Shown: piece after piece, positions 27,818 to 36,906 of the stretch
Numbering within the stretch: the stretch's first letter is position 1
Layout: each line of letters begins with the position of its first letter
Assembly: GCA_031550525.1 (NCBI GenBank)
Contig: JAVBON010000011.1
Span: 1 to 64,000, forward strand
Length of the DNA: 64,000 nucleotides
Direction of reading: 5' to 3'
Source: WRHT01 sp031550525
GTDB taxonomy: Bacteria > Desulfobacterota > Desulfovibrionia > Desulfovibrionales > Desulfovibrionaceae
Notes under the pieces: model-generated
The model's input: only the letters and a program-made list of their open reading frames with translations
The model's database searches: none
What the model was told of the DNA's origin: nothing
Position numbers and translations under genes: made by a program

Positions 27818-27855
27818 AAAAATAGAGGGGCAGACCAGTCTGCCCCTCTATTTTT
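27818..27855 (-). terminator. Terminator of the PFOR gene
   Basis: A perfect 17+ bp stem (AAAAATAGAGGGGCAGA and complement) with terminal A/T runs, about 55 bp after the stop codon. Confidence 0.9.
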
Positions 27856-27903
27856 GCGCGGCTACGCCGCTTCCATATCTATCTTATATTCCCCCGAAGG
27901 GTC
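27856..27903 (+). repeat. Short intergenic repeat (GCGCCGCTTCCATAT type)
   Basis: GCGCGGCTACGCCGCTTCCATATC and TTATATTCCCCC, the same arrangement as at 15943-15985. Confidence 0.6.
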
Positions 27904-27911
27904 TATTCTTG

Positions 27912-30900
27912 CTACTTGCCACTCTCTCCAAGCCCCGGCAGCGACGCCAACTGCTTGAGATAAGCATACCGCTCGGCGTACTGTTTTTCCAGCCCGGCGC
28001 GCAGGCGCTTGGATTCTTCCGGCGCGCTTTTTTCAAGCTGGGCATAGCGGTTTTCGCCGGAGAGGAAGGTTTGCAGGGTGCCGTCGGGCTCCTTTGATTC
28101 CAGAATCAGCGGGTTTTTGCCTTCGGCGGCCAGCAGTGGGTTGTAGCGGTACAAGGGCCAGTAGCCGCTATCCACAGCCAGTTTTTCTTCTTCTATGCTC
28201 TTGCCCATGCCTTTGCGCACGCCTTGGTTGATGCAGGGGGCATAGGCGATGACCAGGGAGGGGCCTTTGTAGGCTTCGGCTTCCTTAAGAGCTTTGATAA
28301 GCTGGTTTTTGTTGGCTCCCAAAGATACGGAAGCCACATACACATAGCCGTAGGCCATGGCCATGCGGCCCAGGTCTTTTTTGCCGATCTGCTTGCCAGA
28401 AGAGGCAAACTTGGCAACAGAACCCAGCGGGGTGGCCTTGGAGGCTTGCCCGCCCGTGTTGGAGTACACTTCTGTATCCATTACCAGCACGTTGATGTCT
28501 TCGCCGGAGGCCAGCACATGGTCCAGGCCGCCGTAACCGATATCATAGGCCCAGCCGTCGCCGCCGAACACCCAGACGGATTTTTTGGTGAAGAGGTCGG
28601 ACATGTGCCATATCTCGTGCGCCAAATCGCTCATGGGGGCTTTGGCCAGCTCGTCCAGCACCGCCTCGCCGGCGGCGCGGGAGGCTTCGCCATCGTTGTA
28701 CCCGTCCAGCCACGCCTCCAGGGCCTTTTTAAGGGAGGCCGGGGTGCCTTTGGCGGCTTTAAGCTCGGTTGCCAGATCCGCCAGTTTGGAGCGGCGCTGG
28801 TCGTAGGCCATGTTGATGCCGTAGCCGAATTCAGCCGCGTCTTCAAACAGGGAGTTGCCCCAGGCCGGGCCCTGGCCGTTCTGGTTAACGGTATAGGGGT
28901 TGCTCGGGCAGGAAGCGCCCCAGATGGAACTGCAACCCGTGGCGTTGGCAACGGTCATGCGCTCGCCGAACATCTGGGTGACCAGTTTTACATAGGGGGT
29001 TTCGCCACAGCCCGCGCAAGCGCCGGAGAACTCAAGAAGCGGCTGCTGGAACTGCGAGCCTTTAAGCTGATCGCGCGGCAGGAGCTTGTCTTTTATGCTC
29101 ACGTTTTCAGTAATGAACTCAAGGTAAGCATTCTGCTCGTCCAACTGGCTTTCAATGGGCTTCATAATCAAAGCCTTGGTTTTGGCCGGGCATACGTCGG
29201 CGCAAGAGCCGCAACCCTGACAATCCTGAGTGTATACCTGAATACGGAACTGCAGGCCGTCCAGCTCTTTGCCCATGGCTTTAAGGGTGGACATCTTTTT
29301 GGGCGCATCGGCCATTTCGTCTTTATCAAGCAGGAAGGGGCGAATGGCGGCATGCGGGCACACATAGGCGCACTGGTTGCACTGTATGCAGTTTTCCGGC
29401 TGCCATTCCGGCACCATAACGGCTATGCCGCGTTTTTCGTAGGCTGCGCTGCCGGGGGGCACCACGCCGTCCACAAACATGGCCGATACGGGCAGTTTGT
29501 CGCCCTGCTGCGCCAGAATAGGGCGCACGTAGTTGGTGATGTAGGCTGGCTCGTCCCTTTCCGGAGCCTCGGCATCCACGGCTTCGGCCCATTTGGATGG
29601 GTATTTCACTTCTTTAAGGGCGTCCATGGCTTTATCCACGGCGGCTATGTTCATGTTCACAACCTTGTCGCCCTTGCTGCCGTAGGTCTTTTTAATGGAG
29701 TCCTTCAGCATTTCCACGGCCTGCTCAAAGGGCAGCACGTTGGCCAGCTTGAAGAAGGCGGTTTGCATAATCATGTTAATGCGCCCGCCAAGGCCTACTT
29801 CCGTGGCCAGTTTAACGGCGTCGACGTTGTAGAACTTAATTTTCTTGCGGGCGATGGTACGGCGCATGGCCGCCGGGATCTCTTTTTCCATATCCTTCAA
29901 GGACCAGGCGGAGTTAAGCACAAAGGTGCCGCCTTGGCGCAGACCTTCCAAAAGGTCGTACTGGGTCACATAGGCCGCTTTGTGGCAGGCCACATAGTCG
30001 GCATGGGTGATAAGGTACGAGGACTGCAAGGGGGACTTGCCGAAACGCAGGTGCGAAACGGTGAAGCCGCCGGATTTTTTGGAGTCGTAGGCGAAATAGC
30101 CTTGGGCGTATAAATCGGTATTATCGCCGATAATTTTAATGGCCTGCTTGTTGGCGCCCACGGTGCCGTCGGAGCCAAGGCCATAGAATTTGCACTGCAC
30201 GGTGCCCGCTGGCACTGTATCCAGCTCCGGCCCGAGCTCAAGGGAGGTAAAGGTAACGTCGTCCACAATACCCACGGTGAAGTGGTTTTTGGGGGCGCGG
30301 GAGAGCATGTTGTCAAACACGGCCTTGGCGTGGGTGGGGGTGAACTCTTTGGAGCCCAGGCCGTAACGCCCGCCGAATACCTTGGGCATTTTGCCGCCCT
30401 GTTCGGCCAGAGCTGTTATCACGTCCTGGTACAGTGGCTCGCCCAGCGCGCCGGGTTCTTTGGTGCGGTCAAGCACGGTAATGCTCTTGGCGCTGGCCGG
30501 CACGGCGGCCAGAAAGTGTTTGGCTGAGAATGGGCGGTACAGGCGCACTTTAACCAGGCCGACTTTTTCGCCCAGGCCAGAGAGGTAATTGACCACTTCT
30601 TCAATAACTTCGCAGCTTGAGCCCATGCTTATGATCACGCGGTCGGCCTGCGGGTGGCCCACATAGTCGAACAGGCGGTAGCTGCGGCCGGTAAGGGCGC
30701 CAACGCGTTTAAGCTGCTCGGCCATTATGTCGGGCAGGGCGTTGTAAAAGCTGTTGGCGGCTTCGCGGCTTTGGAAATATACGTCGGGGTTTTGGGCGGT
30801 GCCGCGCTGGTGCGGGTATTCCGGCATCAGGGCGCGCTCGCGGAACTCCTGAATTTTTTCGTAATTGATCAGCTTTTTCATGTCGTCATAGCTGATTACT

Positions 30901-31451
30901 TCTATTTTGGATATTTCATGCGAGGTGCGGAAGCCGTCAAAGAAGTGGCAGAAGGGCACCATGGATTCCATGGCCGCCAGGTGGGAGGCAAAGCCCAAAT
31001 CCATGCATTCCTGCACCGAGGCGGAAGCCATGAAGGCAAAACCAGTCTGCCGGGCGGCCATTACGTCCTGGTGGTCGCCGAAAATGGAAAGGGCGTGCGC
31101 CGCTATGGCGCGGGCCGCCACGTGAAACACGCCGGGCAGAAGCTCGCCGGAAATTTTGTACATGTTGGGGATCATGAGCAAAAGGCCCTGCGAGGCTGTA
31201 AAGGTGGTGGTAAGCGCGCCGCCGGCCAAAGAGCCGTGCACCGCGCCCGCCGCGCCCGCTTCAGACTGAAGCTGGCGGATTTTAAGTTTCTGGTCGAATA
31301 TATTTTTCAGACCGCCGGTAGCCCATTCATCAGCCAGTTCGCCCATGGTGGACGAAGGCGTGATGGGGTATATGGCGGCAGTATCACTAAGAGCATACGC
31401 CACGTGAGCCGCGGCGGTATTGCCGTCCATGGTTTTCATCTTCTTTGCCAT
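27912..31451 (-). CDS. Pyruvate:ferredoxin (flavodoxin) oxidoreductase, single-chain
   Basis: A 1179-aa single-chain PFOR, which decarboxylates pyruvate to acetyl-CoA and CO2 and reduces ferredoxin. Domains in order: pyrimidine-binding domain with TPSSTMGELADEW near residue 32; gamma-type transketolase-C-like domain; two [4Fe-4S] clusters in CIQCNQCAYVCP (near 688) and CQGCGSCADVCP (near 745); the CAGCGETPY proximal cluster residues near 813; and the TPP/Mg-binding GDGWAYDIGYGG (near 965) with NTGGQASKATP. The C-terminal extension seen in Desulfovibrio PFORs, which protects the enzyme from oxygen, is present in length (KNPLILESKEPDGTLQTF). Single gene with its own terminator. Central to the fermentative/sulfate-reducing metabolism. 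Confidence 0.98.
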   Translation of the reverse strand: MAKKMKTMDGNTAAAHVAYALSDTAAIYPITPSSTMGELADEWATGGLKNIFDQKLKIRQLQSEAGAAGAVHGSLAGGALTTTFTASQGLLLMIPNMYKISGELLPGVFHVAARAIAAHALSIFGDHQDVMAARQTGFAFMASASVQECMDLGFASHLAAMESMVPFCHFFDGFRTSHEISKIEVISYDDMKKLINYEKIQEFRERALMPEYPHQRGTAQNPDVYFQSREAANSFYNALPDIMAEQLKRVGALTGRSYRLFDYVGHPQADRVIISMGSSCEVIEEVVNYLSGLGEKVGLVKVRLYRPFSAKHFLAAVPASAKSITVLDRTKEPGALGEPLYQDVITALAEQGGKMPKVFGGRYGLGSKEFTPTHAKAVFDNMLSRAPKNHFTVGIVDDVTFTSLELGPELDTVPAGTVQCKFYGLGSDGTVGANKQAIKIIGDNTDLYAQGYFAYDSKKSGGFTVSHLRFGKSPLQSSYLITHADYVACHKAAYVTQYDLLEGLRQGGTFVLNSAWSLKDMEKEIPAAMRRTIARKKIKFYNVDAVKLATEVGLGGRINMIMQTAFFKLANVLPFEQAVEMLKDSIKKTYGSKGDKVVNMNIAAVDKAMDALKEVKYPSKWAEAVDAEAPERDEPAYITNYVRPILAQQGDKLPVSAMFVDGVVPPGSAAYEKRGIAVMVPEWQPENCIQCNQCAYVCPHAAIRPFLLDKDEMADAPKKMSTLKAMGKELDGLQFRIQVYTQDCQGCGSCADVCPAKTKALIMKPIESQLDEQNAYLEFITENVSIKDKLLPRDQLKGSQFQQPLLEFSGACAGCGETPYVKLVTQMFGERMTVANATGCSSIWGASCPSNPYTVNQNGQGPAWGNSLFEDAAEFGYGINMAYDQRRSKLADLATELKAAKGTPASLKKALEAWLDGYNDGEASRAAGEAVLDELAKAPMSDLAHEIWHMSDLFTKKSVWVFGGDGWAYDIGYGGLDHVLASGEDINVLVMDTEVYSNTGGQASKATPLGSVAKFASSGKQIGKKDLGRMAMAYGYVYVASVSLGANKNQLIKALKEAEAYKGPSLVIAYAPCINQGVRKGMGKSIEEEKLAVDSGYWPLYRYNPLLAAEGKNPLILESKEPDGTLQTFLSGENRYAQLEKSAPEESKRLRAGLEKQYAERYAYLKQLASLPGLGESGK

Positions 31452-31884
31452 GACCTGTCTCCTTATTGTATGTGCAAAGGCGCCGGGTTGTGCCTCGGCT
31501 TTGGAACGGTATAGACGATACCTTATGAATAGCTAAAACGCAATGAACACTTGGTTAGGCTTGGCTGTTTATAAGACGCGCGGAAAATACTTTTGTACAA
31601 TCGCCCGTTAAGAGCACTTATTAAAGAGGGAGTTTTTAGGCCTGTCTCACGGCGGCCGCGCGACGGCGGAAAATATTTTTACGGCCCGGTTATGACACCG
31701 GACAAGAGTTACCGCCGCCGGGCACGCTTTTTTTTAGCAGATCATACTTGACAAAATTGGTTTGATTATTAAAAACCCAGTGGTGAAAAGTTGTGACAAG
31801 CGCATATTTCTATAAACCGTTTCAAACTTATTAGCCCGGCGGGCAAGTTTAACCCCCGGCGGGCAGAACACAGGAGTTGTAAAA
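31452..31884. other. Divergent intergenic region between PFOR and the 186-aa gene
   Basis: About 430 bp containing promoters for both divergent genes. TTGACA at 31749 and TATAAA at 31811 are hexamer-like strings for the plus-strand gene, but not in ideal spacing. CCCGGCGGGCA occurs twice (near 31833 and 31857). Confidence 0.45.
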
Positions 31885-32445
31885 ATGGCTGAAAAGAAAG
31901 CAGTACTCGTAGTGGCCGGTAAAGCCTCTATTTCCAACGCTACCATTGCCAAAAAAGGCGTTCTCGTTAGCTACACCCCCGGCGATCTGGCTATGGCCTC
32001 CCAGGTTGAAGAAGCTGTAAAAGTTGGCGCCGACGCTGTTGGCGCCGAACTGGAAAAAGGCACCCCCTTTGTGATCGTTGACCTTGGCGCCGCCGATGAC
32101 GCCGCCCTTGACGCCGCTCTGGAAAAAATCCTCGACGCCGCCGACCGCCGCACCATCGTTGCCATTGCCGGCGCCAACAAGCTGGCCTTTTACGGCAACG
32201 GCGTTGCCAAAGCCGCTGAAGTTAAAAAAGGCGCTGTGGCTGCCGACATCGTGCCCACCCTGTGCTATGTGGCCGATGCCAACCTGCCCGCCGGCATTGA
32301 AGACGGCCGCGTAATTTACGCCGCCCTCAAAGACCCCAACGCCCGTTTGAAAGAACTGGCTAAAATGCAGGAATCCCTCAAGAGCATGCAGGCCGCTATG
32401 ACCCGTGACACCCACGAACCCTGGGACAAGCACGACTGCGCCTAA
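31885..32445 (+). CDS. Conserved hypothetical protein, probably highly expressed
   Basis: A 186-aa soluble, alanine-rich, acidic protein. I do not recognise a named family, but the segment GAVAADIVPTLCYVADANLP followed by EDGRVIYAAL resembles the C-terminal part of sulfatase/phosphatase-superfamily enzymes (DIAPTLxxLxGxPxPxxxDGR). The catalytic N-terminal half of those enzymes is absent. Codon use is unusually uniform (GCC, CTG, GAA, AAA and GGC almost throughout), which suggests a high expression level. AGGAG lies nine bases before the ATG, and a strong terminator follows. It is divergent from PFOR; a metabolic link is possible but not shown. Confidence 0.85.
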   Translation: MAEKKAVLVVAGKASISNATIAKKGVLVSYTPGDLAMASQVEEAVKVGADAVGAELEKGTPFVIVDLGAADDAALDAALEKILDAADRRTIVAIAGANKLAFYGNGVAKAAEVKKGAVAADIVPTLCYVADANLPAGIEDGRVIYAALKDPNARLKELAKMQESLKSMQAAMTRDTHEPWDKHDCA

Positions 32446-32455
32446 TCTCGCGTTG

Positions 32456-32503
32456 TTTACAAATAAAAAAGGCGGCTTTAAGCCGCCTTTTTTATTTGTA
32501 AAC
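32456..32503 (+). terminator. Terminator of the 186-aa gene
   Basis: A perfect stem more than 20 bp long with core AAGGCGGCTT/AAGCCGCCTT, extended by TTTACAAATAAAA arms and a T run, 11 bp after the stop codon. Confidence 0.92.
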
Positions 32504-32624
32504 TGAATCCCCCCGCTGTTGATATGCCCCTATCAGGTTTGCAAAATTTCGGCCTGGTGGGGCTTTTTTACTTTGTCTATCTGATGGGGGGCATATCAAC
32601 AGCGGGGGATAGTTATTTGTAAAC
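32492..32624. mobile_element. Palindromic element flanked by 12 bp direct repeats (MITE-like)
   Basis: Inverted repeats CCCCCGCTGTTGATATGCCC (from 32510) and GGGCATATCAACAGCGGGGG (to 32608) enclose about 50 bp. Just outside, TTATTTGTAAAC is present on both sides (32492-32503 and 32613-32624), as expected for a target-site duplication. The left copy is part of the terminator arm of the upstream gene. It is non-coding, so movement would need a transposase supplied elsewhere. Confidence 0.65.
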
Positions 32625-32943
32625 CCAGTTTGCCTATTCCGTACCTTTAAGTCTGCCCGTAAAAGCGTGCCGCATCGTGCGGCGCCCACCGGTCTTTTTT
32701 GCGGGCGCATATGCGGCAGGGCCTGCCGTCTGTTAAGTCCGTATGCAAAACCGGCCTGTATCGCCAGCCTATTTATCCTTGTTTAGCATGGCACATCGTA
32801 TAGGGCCCAAGCGGCATAAGACGCGCCGTCGTCTTTATGTTGTTTCAGCCTCTTGCGGGCAGCTTCAAAATATAATTGTACGCCCGGCAGTATAGCTGTA
32901 GTTTTATGCTGTACAACCATAAACACGTGTATGAGGTGCCAAA
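32625..32943. other. Intergenic region, nothing recognised
   Basis: About 320 bp without a credible gene or RNA. The promoter of the small membrane-protein frame at 32944 should lie at its right end. Confidence 0.4.
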
Positions 32944-33135
32944 ATGAGAAGCGATATTCCGGCCGTTCAGTTTTTAGTCAGAAGCATCCGTTTGCTTATT
33001 CTGGCCGCCGTGCTTATTGTGCCTGCCTGGTTCTTTTTGCAGGCCCGTCCGCAACCAGTGGCGCGGCATTCCAACGGCATGCATGAAGTTGTGGGGTTTC
33101 CGCTGCATTTGCAACGTGGGGCCAGCTTTAAATAA
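32944..33135 (+). CDS. Small membrane protein, unknown
   Basis: A 63-aa frame with one clear membrane helix (LLILAAVLIVPAWFFL) after a short arginine-containing N-terminus, so an inside-N anchor with a periplasmic tail is likely. GAGGTG lies six bases before the ATG. No family is recognised. Confidence 0.45.
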   Translation: MRSDIPAVQFLVRSIRLLILAAVLIVPAWFFLQARPQPVARHSNGMHEVVGFPLHLQRGASFK

Positions 33136-33149
33136 AGGTGAAGTGAAGA

Positions 33150-33436
33150 TATACCCTTCAGGGCAATATTTTAGATGAATATGGAAGCGGCATAGCCGCG
33201 CATATTTGCTTTTATCATACTGAAAGAGCTCAGAAAAGGCTCGACCGGCTTCCCCCGGTGCAGTTTTGGGAGAAGCCGGCCGCTTAAAATGCTGACACGC
33301 TTCTTTATTTGTCTACTTGACGGGGGGCAGAGCAGCTTGCCCCTTCATTCTTATCGCCCCGAAAGGGCTCCATACTCTCTTGCTGGCGCGGCTGCGCCGT
33401 TCCGCTCATATGATATTCGCCTTTGAAGGGGCTTCC
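33150..33436. repeat. Two diverged copies of the GCCGCTTCCATAT-type repeat
   Basis: At 33150-33205 the reversed form reads CCCTTCAGGG...ATATGGAAGCGGCATAGCC; at 33354-33436 the forward form reads GCGGCTGCGCCGTTCCGCTC with flanking CCCCGAAAGGG and TGAAGGGGC. Between them, 33233-33286 is an imperfect hairpin (GGCTCGACCGGCTTCCCCC ... GGGAGAAGCCGGCCG). Confidence 0.5.
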
Positions 33437-33437
33437 T

Positions 33438-34667
33438 TTATTTTATCAACATCGCATCGCCATACGAGAAAAACCGAAAACGGTTTTCAACAGCGCGCCT
33501 ATAGGCCCCCAATATTCTCTCCCGCCCGGTCAGGGCTGCCGCCAGCATCAGCAGGGTACTCTCCGGCAGGTGAAAATTGGTAATTAGCCCATCCACTACA
33601 CGTATGGGCTTGCCAGGGTAAATGAAGCAGTTAAGCCAGCCGTCATGCGGGGCCAGCAGTGGGGGAGGGCTTATTTGTCCGCTCGCGGTCGGCTGGGCGT
33701 CCGCAAGCGTTTCAACCCGTGGGGGCAACATGGAGGCCTCGCCCATTGCAACCTGCGTGGCGGCAACCGCCTCCAGCACCCTTGCGCTGGTAGTGCCCAC
33801 AGCCACAACGGGCCGCCCTTCGGCCTTGGCCGCCAGAATTTTCCGCGCTGTGGTTTCCGTAAGCTCGGCGTATTCGGCATGCATGTCATGCTGGCGTATA
33901 TCCGCCACCCGTACCGGGCTGAAGGTGCCGTAGCCCACAAACAAGGTTAGCTCGGCCCAATCGTGCCCGGCCCGCGCCAGGCTTTGCCGTATCTCTGGCG
34001 TAAAGTGCAGCCCGGCTGTAGGCGCGGCCAGCGAGCCTGCCTTGGCGTCGTCGGCATATATTGTTTGGTAGCGCTCAAAATCAGTATCGGCAGGCTCGCG
34101 TTTTATATATGGCGGCAAGGGCAGCCGCCCGTTTTGCCAGATGCGTTCCGTCAGGCTGCCCTGCCAGCGCAGCAAGACCTTGGCCTTGCCGAAATCAAGT
34201 TTTTCCAGCACCGCCATGCCCAAGCCTTCGCCCAACGGGTAAAATCTTTCGGTTTTAAGCTTTTTGGCCGGCCGGATCAGCCCTTCGGCCATGGACTCAA
34301 ACCAGCCGGAGGCCGTTTTTTGCGCCGCTGCCTGCAAAAGTGGCGGCGGCGTGAGCAAAAGAAGCTCCAGTGCTCCGCCTCCATCGCGCTGCCCGAAAAT
34401 GCGGGCCGGTATGACCTTGGAGTTGTTGGCAACCAGCAGTGATTTGGGAGGCAGAAGCGAGGCGATGGCGCTGAAGTTTTCCAGAGCATCCAGCGCCGGG
34501 TCGGCGCGGTCAAGCACGAACAGGCGCGAGCCGCCGCGCGCCGGGCTTGGAGTTTGCGCGATAAGCTCTTCAGGCAAATCGAAATGATAAGACGAGAGCA
34601 GGTAGTCTTCAGACTTTACCGGTACGGAATATGGCGTCATTGCGGTTATGCCCGGTTTATTTCGCAT
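33438..34667 (-). CDS. queA: S-adenosylmethionine:tRNA ribosyltransferase-isomerase
   Basis: QueA transfers and isomerises ribose from SAM to 7-aminomethyl-7-deazaguanine in tRNA, the penultimate step in making queuosine. The motifs LPEELIAQTPSPARGGSRLF, VIPARIFGQRDGGGALELLL, and TAGLHFTPE with HIS-containing VGYGTFSPVR are seen, and the C-terminal NFHLPESTLLMLAAAL is typical. About 409 aa from the ATG at 34667, somewhat above the E. coli length because of extra residues near the middle. That ATG overlaps the maf stop (ATGCGAAATAA), so translation may be coupled. A later ATG at 34640 is an alternative closer to the family N-terminus. Confidence 0.96.
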   Translation of the reverse strand: MRNKPGITAMTPYSVPVKSEDYLLSSYHFDLPEELIAQTPSPARGGSRLFVLDRADPALDALENFSAIASLLPPKSLLVANNSKVIPARIFGQRDGGGALELLLLTPPPLLQAAAQKTASGWFESMAEGLIRPAKKLKTERFYPLGEGLGMAVLEKLDFGKAKVLLRWQGSLTERIWQNGRLPLPPYIKREPADTDFERYQTIYADDAKAGSLAAPTAGLHFTPEIRQSLARAGHDWAELTLFVGYGTFSPVRVADIRQHDMHAEYAELTETTARKILAAKAEGRPVVAVGTTSARVLEAVAATQVAMGEASMLPPRVETLADAQPTASGQISPPPLLAPHDGWLNCFIYPGKPIRVVDGLITNFHLPESTLLMLAAALTGRERILGAYRRAVENRFRFFSYGDAMLIK

Positions 34668-35298
34668 GGCTTGGCGGAGCAATGTCCGCTGGGGTGATTA
34701 TTTCATGCTTCAGCAAGGCTTCCAGCACTTCGCCCAGAGGCAGGCCAACCACGTTGGACCACGAGCCTTCAATGGCGCGCGCCAAAAAACCGCCGCTGCC
34801 CTGCACCGCGTAGGCTCCGGCCTTGTCCATGGGCTCGTCGCTGTAAGCATAGGCCTTCAGGAGTTTTTCCGGCGCGTCCCACATGCTCACATTGCTTTGC
34901 AGGTAAAAACGTTCTTCCCTAAGGCTGCCGTTTCGGCACACCAGCAGGCAGCAGGCGGTTATTACCGTATGCGTGCGCCCGGCCAGTTTTTGCAGCATTG
35001 TCAGCGCATGGGCATGGCTTTTTGGTTTGCCCAAAATCTCGTTGTCCAACACCACAATTGTATCCGCAGCCAGCACCGCGCCTTGGGTAAAAGCGCCGCC
35101 CAAGGCGTGGAGCACGGCCTTGGCCTTGCCTTCGGCCGCGCGGCAGGCGTAATCCGGCGGAAACTCACCGGGCAGCGGCTCGGCCTCGGAAGGGGAGACA
35201 TGCACTTCATAATTGAGGCCGACGGAACTTAAAAGCTCCTGCCTGCGCGGCGAGCCGGAGGCCAGCACCAGCGGCGCTATGGTGTTGAATAATGGCAT
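34657..35298 (-). CDS. maf: Maf family nucleoside triphosphate pyrophosphatase
   Basis: A 213-aa house-cleaning nucleotide hydrolase. The N-terminal LASGSPRRQELL, the central VLAADTIVVLDNEILGKP and the DKAGAYAVQG and GSWSNVVGLPL motifs are all present. Maf proteins hydrolyse non-canonical or excess NTPs (dTTP, UTP and modified bases). The gene overlaps queA by 11 bp. It starts only 20 bp after a hairpin that follows icd, leaving little room for a promoter of its own unless it lies within that hairpin or maf is reached by read-through from icd. Confidence 0.95.
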   Translation of the reverse strand: MPLFNTIAPLVLASGSPRRQELLSSVGLNYEVHVSPSEAEPLPGEFPPDYACRAAEGKAKAVLHALGGAFTQGAVLAADTIVVLDNEILGKPKSHAHALTMLQKLAGRTHTVITACCLLVCRNGSLREERFYLQSNVSMWDAPEKLLKAYAYSDEPMDKAGAYAVQGSGGFLARAIEGSWSNVVGLPLGEVLEALLKHEIITPADIAPPSHAK

Positions 35299-35317
35299 AC
35301 TATTTCAGCTTTAAATT

Positions 35318-35351
35318 ACTGCGGGGCGTCTATCATGCGACGCCCCGCAGT
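35318..35351 (-). terminator. Strong hairpin between icd and maf
   Basis: ACTGCGGGGCGTC and its exact complement flank an eight-base loop. In the minus-strand direction it is followed by only a weak T tract, so it may be an attenuator or a processing/stability hairpin rather than a full terminator. Confidence 0.65.
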
Positions 35352-35377
35352 ATTCATGTAAACAGGTGATAAAAATC

Positions 35378-36538
35378 CTAAAGCGCTTCCGTAAGCAATT
35401 CGCCAAATTTGCGGCACCCCACGGAGGTAGCGCCGGGCATTTGCTGGGCCAGGTCCACGGTTACGGTCTTGTTGGCCATAACGGTGTCAAGAGCGCCATG
35501 CACCAAGGCGGCGGCTTCCTTCCAGCCCACATGCTCCAGCATCATAACGCCGGATAGCAAAAGGCTGGTGGGGTTGGCGCGGTCTTGCCCGGCCCGGCCG
35601 GGAGCAGTGCCGTGGGTGGCCTCAAAAAAGGCCAGCGAGTCGGACATATTCACGCCCGGAGCCATGCCAAGACCGCCCACCTGAGCGGCCAGAGCGTCGG
35701 AAATATAGTCGCCGTTAAGGTTGGGCGCGGCAATTACGCTGAACCTCTCGGGCCAGAGCATGGTTGATTGAAAGAGAGCGTCGGCAATGGTGTCTTTAAC
35801 TATCACTTTGCCTTTGCCCAGGTCGGGGTTGGTCTTGAGGGCTTCTTCACTTACGCAGGAATTTTTGAATTCGGCTTCGGCCAACTCATAACCCCACTGG
35901 CGGAAGCCGCCTTCGGTAAACTTCATGATATTACCCTTGTGCATAAGGGTAACGTGCGGGCGCTTGTTGTCCAGCGCGTGGTTGATGGCGCGGCGTATAA
36001 GGCGCTGGCTGCCGAATTTGCTCATGGGCTTTATGCCCACGGCGCAAGACATATCTACCTTTGCGCCCATTTCGTCGCGCAAAAAGGCGATAAGCTTTTT
36101 GGCCTCGGGTGTTTCGGCCTGGTATTCAATACCGGCGTAAACGTCTTCGGTATTTTCGCGGAAGATGATCATATCCACGGCTTCGGGACGTTTTACCGGC
36201 GAGGGAGTGCCCTTTATGTAGCGCACCGGCCGCACGCAGGCGTATAAATCAAGAATATGGCGCAAGGCCACGTTGATGCTGCGAAAACCCTTGCCCACCG
36301 GCGTGGCGAGGGGGCCTTTTATGGCCAACTCTGCAGTGCGCAGTTTTTCTATGGTGGCTTCCGGCAGCAACTCGCCGGTTTCGCTAACCGCCTTTTCGCC
36401 CGCCAAAATTTCTTCCCAGTCAAAACTGTTGGCGCCGTTATAAGCCTTGGCCACGGCGGCATCCAGCACCATTTTGGTGGCGCCCCAAATTTCGGGGCCA
36501 ATACCATCGCCGGGTATATAATAAACTTTTTTTTGCAT
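35378..36538 (-). CDS. icd: Isocitrate dehydrogenase (NADP type)
   Basis: A 386-aa beta-decarboxylating dehydrogenase converting isocitrate to 2-oxoglutarate. PGDGIGPEIW opens the protein, RSINVALRHILDLYACVRPV holds the substrate arginines and FRENTEDVYAGIEY follows; HKGNIMKFTEGGFRQWGYELA is the conserved Lys/Asn motif and THGTAPGRAGQDRANPTSLL the cofactor-binding loop. The order and sequence match the E. coli-type NADP enzymes, but it is about 30 residues shorter. In an anaerobe it supplies 2-oxoglutarate for glutamate synthesis. ATAAAGGATAATTCC precedes the ATG in the coding direction. Confidence 0.96.
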   Translation of the reverse strand: MQKKVYYIPGDGIGPEIWGATKMVLDAAVAKAYNGANSFDWEEILAGEKAVSETGELLPEATIEKLRTAELAIKGPLATPVGKGFRSINVALRHILDLYACVRPVRYIKGTPSPVKRPEAVDMIIFRENTEDVYAGIEYQAETPEAKKLIAFLRDEMGAKVDMSCAVGIKPMSKFGSQRLIRRAINHALDNKRPHVTLMHKGNIMKFTEGGFRQWGYELAEAEFKNSCVSEEALKTNPDLGKGKVIVKDTIADALFQSTMLWPERFSVIAAPNLNGDYISDALAAQVGGLGMAPGVNMSDSLAFFEATHGTAPGRAGQDRANPTSLLLSGVMMLEHVGWKEAAALVHGALDTVMANKTVTVDLAQQMPGATSVGCRKFGELLTEAL

Positions 36539-36906
36539 GGAATTATCCTTTATCGTAAAAGATGCGCGCCGGGCGCTGTGTTTTGCCGTTGGCGCGGCCC
36601 GCTGTTTCGCTTATGCCTGGCGCATGGCTGGGCCAGGCCTGCCGCAGCAATGCACTATCATTTTGCGCCAGTAGAGGCAAAATAAAAGTGCAAGCCCAAG
36701 CGGCCATATGGGCATATTGAGCCAGACGAAATAACCGTCACCCATTATTATTTCAAAATTAAAGAAATATGCGATAAGCCCGATTTTAAAGGTACGCTGC
36801 CCTTGTGTTTTTTCTTCGTCGTATTTAATATCAGAACCAAGCGTGGCACTTGCAAAAGCGCATATTGTTGCCGTTTTGCCGTTATTTACAACATGGTGAT
36901 ATTAGC
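36539..36906. other. Divergent intergenic region between icd and the FIST gene
   Basis: About 370 bp with no credible gene; promoters for both divergent units are expected. TTAAAGAAATATGCGATAAG near 36760 combines TAAAG- and CGATAA-like pieces but not at sigma28 spacing. Confidence 0.4.
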
